A stretch of DNA of 64,000 nt from Armatimonadota bacterium (GTDB lineage Bacteria > Armatimonadota > HRBIN16), in the NCBI GenBank assembly GCA_026003175.1, contig BPGT01000002.1, positions 248,001 through 312,000 of the forward strand, in the 5' to 3' direction. The notes under the pieces were generated by a model, which was not told the origin of the DNA, ran no database searches, and saw only the letters and a program-made list of their open reading frames with translations. Both the position numbers and the translations under genes were made by a program. This document shows positions 27,922 through 35,141 of this stretch, in pieces (position 1 is the first letter of the stretch; the number at the start of each line of letters is the position of its first letter).

Positions 27922-28835
27922 GCCCACATCATGCGCTGGGCGATAAGCAACGCCCCTTCTACCGGTGAATACATGGGTGGCTTGACCTCGCCCTGCCAGT
28001 CCGGTAACTGCTCGCTCAAATGCTGGCGAAATCGCTGCAATACCGCCTGAGATTGCCATACCCCACCGACGATGCATACAGGGAAATCGGCAGGTAGTTG
28101 CAGATGCTGCGCTAGCTGCACCACCAGCTGGGCAAGATGTTCGGCTGCCTGATAGAGAATGCCCTGTGCCGGAGCATCTCCCTGCACCGCCGCTTCGGTG
28201 ACCAGTGGTGCGAGCTGAGCCAGCAACGATTGAGGGTTCTGCGTGCGGTAGAGCGCACTTAGCCAATCACCACAGTTGTCGCTCCCCAGCGTGTCCGAAA
28301 GCATCTTGTACAGCCGGGTTTGCTCACCCCAGCCCTCGTTCGCCGCGAGCACCGCACGAACGGCTTCCCGGCCTATCCAGAACCCGCTTCCTTCATCGCC
28401 TAGCAGGTAGCCCCAGCCACCCGCACGCATCAGCTTGCCCTCGCGGTCACGTCCGCAAGCGATGGAGCCCGTTCCCGCAATTACCAGTACCCCGGGGTTA
28501 CCACCAGTAGCCCCTTCCAGCGCAATGGCATAATCTGCCAGCACGAGAACCCTAGCGCTGGGAAGCATCTGCTGCAGCAGGTGTTCCAACAACGCGCGTC
28601 GGTCGGGCAGGGTGTAGCCGGCAGCACCTGCACACACCACATGTACCGTTTCGTGGTCTACGCCTGCCTGTCGGAACAGCTCTTCCAGCACCTCTTGCCA
28701 GGCGCCGGGCGGCTTGCTAGCGATGTTAATGCCCTGACCCTGTACATGCGCCAGTACTCGACCATCCGGCTGCGCCCACAGCAGGTCGGTCTTGGTGCCT
28801 CCAGCGTCTATCGCCAGAAGGGTTGAGGGTATCAT
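27918..28835 (-). CDS. N-acetylglucosamine kinase-like (BadF/BadG/BcrA/BcrD ATPase family)
   Basis: Sugar kinase of the ASKHA fold, 305 residues. Phosphate-1 LLAIDAGGTKTDLLW, adenosine region VLVIAGTGSIACGRD, WGYLLGDEGSGFWIGREAVRAV and CIVGGVWQSQAV are characteristic of bacterial and mammalian N-acetylglucosamine kinases. It would phosphorylate amino sugars recovered from cell wall or chitin-like glycans. It starts four bases inside the upstream transaminase stop (28832-28835 overlap), so the two genes are co-transcribed. Confidence 0.82.
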   Translation of the reverse strand: MIPSTLLAIDAGGTKTDLLWAQPDGRVLAHVQGQGINIASKPPGAWQEVLEELFRQAGVDHETVHVVCAGAAGYTLPDRRALLEHLLQQMLPSARVLVLADYAIALEGATGGNPGVLVIAGTGSIACGRDREGKLMRAGGWGYLLGDEGSGFWIGREAVRAVLAANEGWGEQTRLYKMLSDTLGSDNCGDWLSALYRTQNPQSLLAQLAPLVTEAAVQGDAPAQGILYQAAEHLAQLVVQLAQHLQLPADFPVCIVGGVWQSQAVLQRFRQHLSEQLPDWQGEVKPPMYSPVEGALLIAQRMMWA

Positions 28836-30157
28836 GATGCCACCTTCTGCAACACGCGCTCTAGCTTTCGCAAAAACAGGCGGATGTCGTCCTTCGTGAC
28901 GCTCAGGTTGGGGCGCAGGCGGATAGTGTCCGTGCCCGCACCGAGCAGTAGCATGTCCTCCTCCTGCAGGGCTATCTCCAGTAGTTGATTGCGCAATTCG
29001 GGACGGCGCAGGCTGAAGCCCTGATACAGCCCCATTCCGCGCACATTGTAAATCAGCTCCGGGTAGCGTTGAGCCAGTACATTCAAGCCTTCTACCAGCA
29101 CCGACGCTTTTTCAGGGACCTGTTCTATCAATCGTTCCTCACGCACAATCTTCATCTCCTGCACAAAGCGCACCATGTCCGCCAGCGTGCCACCCCATGT
29201 GGAGTCCAGCACGCCCCTGTCCTCCATCGGGTAGAGCATGTATACCACCCCGTTGCCCAGCTTCTTGGCGGTTGCCACCGCCTGCGGGGGATAGGGAAGG
29301 TCAAACTGGTCGCAGGCAAAAAGGGTTCCTGTCTGCCCACCGGCGGTCTGCACCTCGTCAAAGCCCAGATACACATCGTATTTGTGCGCCAGCTCACTCA
29401 GCCCGCGGAAAAACTCCGGCAACGCCACCCGATGACCGCCCGCCCCCTGCAGAGGTTCCACGATAATACCTACCACCTCGCCCTGATAGCGCTGCAGGAA
29501 GTCCTCCACGATTTCCAGACTACGCTGGGTGCGGGCACGGTTTTCGGACTCGGGAAGGGAGGTATCTATGGCGGGAAAAGGCACCTGAATGTTGCCCGGG
29601 ATGAAGCCGTGGAAATCTTTGGTCACGATGGGGTCGTGCGCCACCTGCGTTACGTTGAGCGCGAACACTGTGCGCCCATGAAACGCCTGGTCGAAATAGA
29701 TAAATCGCCTCGGGTTAGGTAGCCTGCCTTTCTTCAACAGCTTATGATGGTGCAGGTTGATCAGGTACTTCATCATGTTCTCCACCGCCTCCGCGCCAGA
29801 GTTGATTGCATACACCTCCAGACGCGGGTTGCGCATACATTGTGGGGCAATCTCATGTAGCAAGCGGTAGTACTCCAGACACTCCGGTGTGAGGAAATCG
29901 GGGTTGGCGACCTTATTGTTGGCTGCGCGGACGAGCTTCTTCAGGTATTCGGGCTCGTACAGACGCGGGTGGTTGTGTCCGATGAGCTTAGAGGCATAAT
30001 AGCCTGCCCAGTCGAACACACGCTGACCATCTACCGTTGCCAGCCACATGCCTTCGCTTTTCTCCAGGTCAATCACGAAAGGCTTCGGCTGGGCAATCAC
30101 GTAGCGCGAAAGTTCTTCCAGCGCCTGCTGGCTAACAGGTCCCGGATATTTGCGCAT
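28832..30157 (-). CDS. L-lysine 6-transaminase-like aminotransferase
   Basis: PLP-dependent class III aminotransferase of 441 residues. AINSGAEAVENMMKY, FHGRTVFALNVTQVAHDP, GFDEVQTAGGQTGTLF and the PLP-lysine region ATAKKLGNGVVYM (K298/K299) resemble lysine epsilon-aminotransferases more than ornithine or GABA enzymes. Such enzymes make 2-aminoadipate semialdehyde from lysine. The pairing with a sugar kinase gives no clear pathway hint. Substrate assignment is by pattern recognition only. Confidence 0.8.
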   Translation of the reverse strand: MRKYPGPVSQQALEELSRYVIAQPKPFVIDLEKSEGMWLATVDGQRVFDWAGYYASKLIGHNHPRLYEPEYLKKLVRAANNKVANPDFLTPECLEYYRLLHEIAPQCMRNPRLEVYAINSGAEAVENMMKYLINLHHHKLLKKGRLPNPRRFIYFDQAFHGRTVFALNVTQVAHDPIVTKDFHGFIPGNIQVPFPAIDTSLPESENRARTQRSLEIVEDFLQRYQGEVVGIIVEPLQGAGGHRVALPEFFRGLSELAHKYDVYLGFDEVQTAGGQTGTLFACDQFDLPYPPQAVATAKKLGNGVVYMLYPMEDRGVLDSTWGGTLADMVRFVQEMKIVREERLIEQVPEKASVLVEGLNVLAQRYPELIYNVRGMGLYQGFSLRRPELRNQLLEIALQEEDMLLLGAGTDTIRLRPNLSVTKDDIRLFLRKLERVLQKVAS

Positions 30158-30352
30158 GGACGGTGCATCCTGTCTGTTTTGAAGCGAGCGTATACATCAT
30201 ATCATAAGAAACGGGTGAACGGCTACCTGATAGCAATCTTCTTGGGCGAACTGGTAAATAGTTAGAGGCAAGCCCATCCTGCCCTTTTAGCAGGAATCCC
30301 CCGTCTCGACATAAAACACATCACCAGCGTTTTTCCAGTGGGGTGTAGCGAG

Positions 30353-32521
30353 ATGTCGAACTCCGGTATCGTCTTCGTTTTGTTTATCCTGTCTCTGGCA
30401 ACGCTGGGTGTACAGGCAAACTCCATCCCGGAAGACTTCCCACGCTTTCAGGTGCCCGGGCAGGAAAAGCCGATGGATGTCCTGCGACGCCTGTTCTGGC
30501 TGCACTATCCGGGCGCGGGACCGAAAGCGACCCTGTGGGATGAGTGGCTGTCGTTGGCTTCGCTATGGCCCGCGGTGGATACGAACGGGTATGCCGATTC
30601 CTTCCGCCAGCAGTGGAAGCGCGTATTGAGCGCGCGTGTTATCGACGCGGAGGGATATGTTGCTACCCATCAGCACGCCTCCATTGCCCATCCGCTGGGC
30701 TGGCCCTTCCCGTTCTGGAACCAGGGCAGGCGTACGGCAGGCTGGCACTTCTCGTTCAAAGACACGGTGGGACCCGGCTGGCGCCCCGATACGCTGAACA
30801 CTCCCGAGGGATGGGCACTATCTGGAGCCGAAAGCGCGGGAGTGACGGAAGAGGGCTGGCTCATCCGCCTGACGGGCGCGAATGCCTTGGTGACCGCTCC
30901 TGCGTGCAACGTAGACCCCTATGAGGCACCGTTCCTGCAGCTGCGCTGGAAGGGAAAGGGCATCGAAGATGCCCAGCCGTACATCGAGTGGACAACGCGC
31001 GAGCAAACCGAGTTCTCCCCTGAAAGGCGCATCTACTTCAGCCCGCACACCGGCGACGTCATTCATTACGAGGTGATACCTGTCTACCGCCATCCCCGGT
31101 GGAAAGGCGACATCACACACCTGCGCATCGGCTTCGGCAACGCCAAGCCGGGTGGCGAGGTGGTGATTCAGGCGTTCTTTACCCAGTACGATACTCGCCA
31201 CAACATCAACGCGCAAAACTTCGTGCGGGGATGCGCTACGTACTTCTGGTGGACGCGCGACCTGAACTTCCTGCGACAAAACATCAACCGTATGCGCCTC
31301 GCCATGCGCTATCTAATGACCGAACACCGCACTCTGCAGGAGAAGGTGGTGGATACCCCGTGGGTGGGGCATGAGGGACGTAGCGGTGTGCGCTACACAC
31401 CCGACGGCAAGAAAGAGATAGTTACCGGTAGCGGTATCGGCAGTAACTACTGGGACCTGCTGCCCTTTGGCGCCAAAGATGTGTATGCTACCGTTCACTA
31501 CTATGATGCTCTGCGCAAGATGGCGCAAATTGAGACCGAAATCCTGCGCCACCCCGACTGGAATATGCCTCACGGTGTGTACGCACTAGAGCCCCAGCAG
31601 CTGCTCAAACATGCCGAAGAGGTGAAGCGAACGGGCAACCGCCTCTTTTGGAATCCGCAGACCCGCCGCTTCGCTCCTATCGACGCCGATGGCAAGATGC
31701 ACGACTACGGCTTCACCTTCCTGAACCTTGAGGCAGTAGCTTACGACTTCGCTACGCCCGAACATGCGAAAGACATCCTCAGCTGGATCAGCGGGGAGCG
31801 CATCGTGGGGGGTGACACTGCACAGGGTAAGGATATTTACTTCTGGCGGTTTGCCCCACGCGCCACCACCAAACGCAACATCGATTACTACTTCTGGGCG
31901 TGGAGCGCGCCTGAGAGTATCGCTTTCGGGGACCAGGTGCAGGACGGCGGGGCGGTGCTGGGCTTCTCCTATTACGACCTGATGGCTCGGCTGAAGGTGC
32001 GCGGGCCCGATGATGCATGGAACCGCCTGCAAGAGATCCTGCGCTGGTTCGAGGAGGTGGAGCAGGCGGGTGGTTACCGCAAGTACTACGATGGCTCCCG
32101 TCCGGGTACGTTACAGGGAGGTGGTACTGCTGGCGGTTTAGGGCTGGATATGGAGTTCTTTGAGAGCGTACTGGTGCCGCAGGTGATGCTCTACGGCTTC
32201 CTCGGCTTCCAGCCAATGGGCGACGGTTTTGCCATTGACCCCAGGCTACCCTCTGGCTGGGCATCCCTGCGCGTTGACCGCATCCGCTGGCAGGGGTTCA
32301 CGTTTGCTATCACCGCCACTCACGATTCTATCCGCATCGAAAAGCAGGGGGAGAGCGATGAAACACCTCTGGTGCGGTTGCCCTCCGGCTCGTGGAGATG
32401 CTCAGGCACGACAGTAAACGGGCAACAACGTGTGGTGAGCCTGTACGCAACAGCAGAAGGTCTATATCGCCTTGACTGGAGGGGACTGCGCGAAGTGCTA
32501 CTGGTGCGAGATTCACGTTAG
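30353..32521 (+). CDS. Secreted six-hairpin glycosidase-like protein
   Basis: Exported protein of 722 residues starting MSNSGIVFVLFILSLATLG (signal peptide). An N-terminal beta-rich part (to about residue 270) is followed by a helical barrel containing YFWWTRDLNFLRQNINRM, VDTPWVGHEGRSGV, GSNYWDLLPFGAKDVYATV and a late QGGGTAGGLGLDMEFFES. This layout recalls GH63/GH78-like glycosidases, but I cannot assign a family. The upstream gap of about 190 bases has no recognisable gene. Confidence 0.6.
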   Translation: MSNSGIVFVLFILSLATLGVQANSIPEDFPRFQVPGQEKPMDVLRRLFWLHYPGAGPKATLWDEWLSLASLWPAVDTNGYADSFRQQWKRVLSARVIDAEGYVATHQHASIAHPLGWPFPFWNQGRRTAGWHFSFKDTVGPGWRPDTLNTPEGWALSGAESAGVTEEGWLIRLTGANALVTAPACNVDPYEAPFLQLRWKGKGIEDAQPYIEWTTREQTEFSPERRIYFSPHTGDVIHYEVIPVYRHPRWKGDITHLRIGFGNAKPGGEVVIQAFFTQYDTRHNINAQNFVRGCATYFWWTRDLNFLRQNINRMRLAMRYLMTEHRTLQEKVVDTPWVGHEGRSGVRYTPDGKKEIVTGSGIGSNYWDLLPFGAKDVYATVHYYDALRKMAQIETEILRHPDWNMPHGVYALEPQQLLKHAEEVKRTGNRLFWNPQTRRFAPIDADGKMHDYGFTFLNLEAVAYDFATPEHAKDILSWISGERIVGGDTAQGKDIYFWRFAPRATTKRNIDYYFWAWSAPESIAFGDQVQDGGAVLGFSYYDLMARLKVRGPDDAWNRLQEILRWFEEVEQAGGYRKYYDGSRPGTLQGGGTAGGLGLDMEFFESVLVPQVMLYGFLGFQPMGDGFAIDPRLPSGWASLRVDRIRWQGFTFAITATHDSIRIEKQGESDETPLVRLPSGSWRCSGTTVNGQQRVVSLYATAEGLYRLDWRGLREVLLVRDSR

Positions 32522-32535
32522 CTGCCTCTTGCAGT

Positions 32536-32566
32536 TTGCACAGGGTAGTCGTGCAGTTGGTATAAT
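32536..32566 (+). promoter_or_regulatory. Promoter for kdsD with near-leaderless layout
   Basis: A perfect TATAAT (32561-32566) is preceded by TTGCAC (32536-32541) at a longish 19-base spacing. The -10 ends only ten bases before the ATG, so transcription would start almost at the start codon. Confidence 0.6.
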
Positions 32567-32576
32567 ACCTCTTGGG

Positions 32577-33539
32577 ATGATTGACACAGCGAAAGAGGTT
32601 CTGTACACGGAGGCGCACAGTATCCTGCGCCTGATAGACCGCCTGGATGAGCGATTTGTGCAGGCAGTGCAGATGATTCTCTTCTGCAAGGGCAGATTGG
32701 TCGCTACGGGCATGGGCAAATCGGGCGCGATTGCCCGCAAGGTCGCCGCCACCTTCGCCAGCACAGGTACGCCCAGCTTCTTCCTGCATCCTGCCGAGGG
32801 CGTTCACGGCGACCTGGGCATGGTCACTCCTGACGATGTGGTGCTGGCGCTCTCCACCAGCGGGGAGACGGACGAGCTGTTGGCGATACTGCCTGCGCTG
32901 AAGCGAATCGGCGTCAAGCTCATCGCGATGGTAGGACGCACCGAATCCACGCTGGCGCAGGCGGCGGACGTGGTGCTAGACGTATCGGTGGAGCGGGAGG
33001 CGTGCCCTTATAATCTCGCGCCCACGGCAAGCACCACTGCGATGCTGGCAATGGGCGATGCGCTGGCGATTACGGTGATGCAGGAGCGACGCTTTACCCC
33101 TGAAGATTTCGCGGTGTTCCACCCAGCCGGCACGCTGGGCAGAAGGCTGTTGTTGCGTGTACATGATGTGATGCGCACCGGCGACAGCGTGGCGATCGTG
33201 CATAAAAGTCGCCCCTTGCGCGACGTACTGTTCGCCATTACCAGAGCCAACGCGGGCGCGGCGTGCATCGTGAACGACGATGGCACATTGGCAGGCATCA
33301 TCACCGACGGCGACATCCGCCGACACCTGCTGCGCGACATAGGTAGCCTGGACCGCCCCGCCGAGGAGCTGATGACCCGCACGCCATACGTGGTAGAGGG
33401 CAATCCTCTGGCAATAGAGGCGTTACACCTGTTCGAGAGCCTGCCGGTAAAAATTGGTGAGATGCCCGTACTGGATGAGCAGCGCAAGCCCATCGGAATG
33501 CTGATGCTGAAAGACCTGTTACGAACGGGGATCGTGTAG
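32577..33539 (+). CDS. kdsD: D-arabinose 5-phosphate isomerase (KpsF/GutQ family)
   Basis: Isomerase of 320 residues turning ribulose 5-phosphate into arabinose 5-phosphate, first step to KDO for lipopolysaccharide. The SIS domain carries VATGMGKSGAIARKVAATF, STGTPSFFLHPAEGVHGDLG and LSTSGETDELL; two CBS domains follow (DVMRTGDSVAIV, ELMTRTPYVVEG). kdsC follows immediately, which fixes the pathway. The ATG at 32577 lies just after a strong -10; an open frame further upstream is ignored. Confidence 0.93.
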   Translation: MIDTAKEVLYTEAHSILRLIDRLDERFVQAVQMILFCKGRLVATGMGKSGAIARKVAATFASTGTPSFFLHPAEGVHGDLGMVTPDDVVLALSTSGETDELLAILPALKRIGVKLIAMVGRTESTLAQAADVVLDVSVEREACPYNLAPTASTTAMLAMGDALAITVMQERRFTPEDFAVFHPAGTLGRRLLLRVHDVMRTGDSVAIVHKSRPLRDVLFAITRANAGAACIVNDDGTLAGIITDGDIRRHLLRDIGSLDRPAEELMTRTPYVVEGNPLAIEALHLFESLPVKIGEMPVLDEQRKPIGMLMLKDLLRTGIV

Positions 33540-33541
33540 CC

Positions 33542-34153
33542 ATGATACAACAACACATAGGGGCAGTTTCACCACCTGCTTCAAATTCTCGAACCGACTT
33601 GCCGGGCTCGCTTCTGCAGAGCCTGCAAGCCGTGCAAGCGGTGATTCTGGACGTAGACGGCGTGCTGACCGACGGCGGCATCTACTACGACCCCACCGGG
33701 CGCGAAATCAAGCGGTTCCATGTTGCCGATGGACTCGGCATCGAGCTGTTGCGCCATGCCGGTCTACGGGTGGCGATACTCTCCGGGCGCGTTTCGGAAG
33801 CACTGACCCGCCGCGCGGCGGAGCTGAAGGTCGCTGAGTGTTACCAGGGCGTACGCGATAAGAAGGCGCAGATTGAAAAATTGCGCCAGCAATGGCAGTT
33901 GAAAGCGGAGGAGCTGCTGTACGTGGGGGACGATTTAAACGACCTGCCTGCGTTCGAGGCGGTAGGCGTACGGGTAGCAGTAGCGAACGCTGTCCCTGAG
34001 ATCAAAGAACGTGCGCATTACATCACGCAGGCGACAGGCGGCAACGGCGCAATACGTGAAGTGTGCGAATGGCTGCTCAAGGCGCGCGGGGAGTGGGAAC
34101 AGACGATAGAAAAATACCTGCAGTCTCGCCGCGAGGGTGGCAGCACATCGTGA
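33542..34153 (+). CDS. kdsC: 3-deoxy-D-manno-octulosonate 8-phosphate phosphatase
   Basis: HAD-superfamily phosphatase of 203 residues releasing KDO from KDO 8-phosphate. It lacks a cap domain, as the family does. Motif I is ILDVDGVLTDGGIYY, motif II VAILSGR, motif III/IV YVGDDLNDLPAF, with the tail ATGGNGAIREVCEWLL. About 30 N-terminal residues precede the usual start region. It is two bases after kdsD and overlaps the next gene by GTGA, so all three form an operon. Confidence 0.93.
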   Translation: MIQQHIGAVSPPASNSRTDLPGSLLQSLQAVQAVILDVDGVLTDGGIYYDPTGREIKRFHVADGLGIELLRHAGLRVAILSGRVSEALTRRAAELKVAECYQGVRDKKAQIEKLRQQWQLKAEELLYVGDDLNDLPAFEAVGVRVAVANAVPEIKERAHYITQATGGNGAIREVCEWLLKARGEWEQTIEKYLQSRREGGSTS

Positions 34154-34941
34154 GTCGGCTGGTTATCTTGCATACGAACGACCTGCATAACCGTTTGGTT
34201 CGCCGCCCGGAGCGTGCAGAACGTCTGCGTGAGACGATACAACGGGAACGCGATGCTGGTGGGGGTGGGATGAGGACCCGCCCCAATGGTACCGAAATCG
34301 GTCATATCCTGCTGCTAGACGCAGGTGATGCCGTAGGCTCAGGCAACCTCACCTTTAATCCTGCCGGCGAGCCCATTCTGGATATCATGTCCGACCTTGG
34401 CTACCATGCCATGACCATCGGCAACCGCGAGTTTCACTTCACCGAGCCGGGTTTCGTGGCTACGCTGAACAGGGCACGGTTTCCCGTGCTGTGCGCCAAC
34501 ATCCGCGCGCGGGGGGATGCCCGCCTGCCCGTGCAGTCGCACGTGATCCTGGATACTCCTGTGGGGCGAGTGGGTATCTTCGGTGTAACAGTACCGATGA
34601 TTACTGAACGGATGCTCAGCCAGCACGTCAGCGCATACGTGTTCGACGACCCCATCCGGCGCGGCTGTGAGATGGCGGAAGAGTTGCGCCCGCAGGTGGA
34701 CCTGCTCATCGCGCTGACGCATGTCGGTTTGACGCGCGATGTGGAACTGGCGAAAATCGCTCCGTCCATTGACCTCATCGTGGGTGGACATAGCCACTCT
34801 GTGCTGGAACAGCCCCTGCGGGAGGGGCGCACAGCGATTGTGCAGGCAGGATGCCACGCACGCTACCTCGGACGGGTGGAGGTGGAACTCGACGACCCCG
34901 TTCGGGTGGAGGGAAGTCTCATTCCTCTGGTGTTGGGGTGA
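34150..34941 (+). CDS. Cytosolic metallophosphoesterase of the 5'-nucleotidase N-domain type
   Basis: Protein of 263 residues holding only the calcineurin-like catalytic domain: LVILHTNDLHNR, LLLDAGDAVGS, MTIGNREFHF (Asn-Arg-Glu where Asn-His-Glu is usual), LLIALTHVG and IVGGHSHSV. No signal peptide and no C-terminal nucleotidase domain, unlike the protein at 4398. A Gly/Arg-rich loop (GGGGMRTRPNGTEIG) is inserted before the DAGD strand. The GTG start overlaps the kdsC stop. Possible role in nucleotide (CMP) or sugar-phosphate turnover beside KDO synthesis is inference. Confidence 0.75.
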   Translation: MSRLVILHTNDLHNRLVRRPERAERLRETIQRERDAGGGGMRTRPNGTEIGHILLLDAGDAVGSGNLTFNPAGEPILDIMSDLGYHAMTIGNREFHFTEPGFVATLNRARFPVLCANIRARGDARLPVQSHVILDTPVGRVGIFGVTVPMITERMLSQHVSAYVFDDPIRRGCEMAEELRPQVDLLIALTHVGLTRDVELAKIAPSIDLIVGGHSHSVLEQPLREGRTAIVQAGCHARYLGRVEVELDDPVRVEGSLIPLVLG

Positions 34942-35010
34942 GGTACACTCTGCTTCGAGTGAAGTCGCTTCCTCCCAAACGAAGCCACCCTTCAGGCTGC
35001 GCCACTCTTG

Positions 35011-35107
35011 GAGGGTGAGACTCCTGCCGAGCCGTGCCCTCATCCCCAATCCTTCGCCCAGCGAGAGAGAAGCGCGTCCCCTTCTCCTCTTGGGATAAGG
35101 GGTTTTC
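35011..35107. repeat. Composite dispersed repeat between convergent genes
   Basis: The first part (35011-35035) contains CTCCTGCCGAGCCGT preceded by GAGGGTGAGA, the same element as at 9274 and 21648. The rest (to about 35107) reads, on either strand, as the familiar artefact peptides of a second repeat class (SLSLGEGLGMRA / PSPSEREARP) with CCTTCTC/AAGG arms. No gene is seen between 34942 and 35141. Confidence 0.6.
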
Positions 35108-35141
35108 CCTCCCACTGTGTCACTCTCAGCGATTATGCCTG

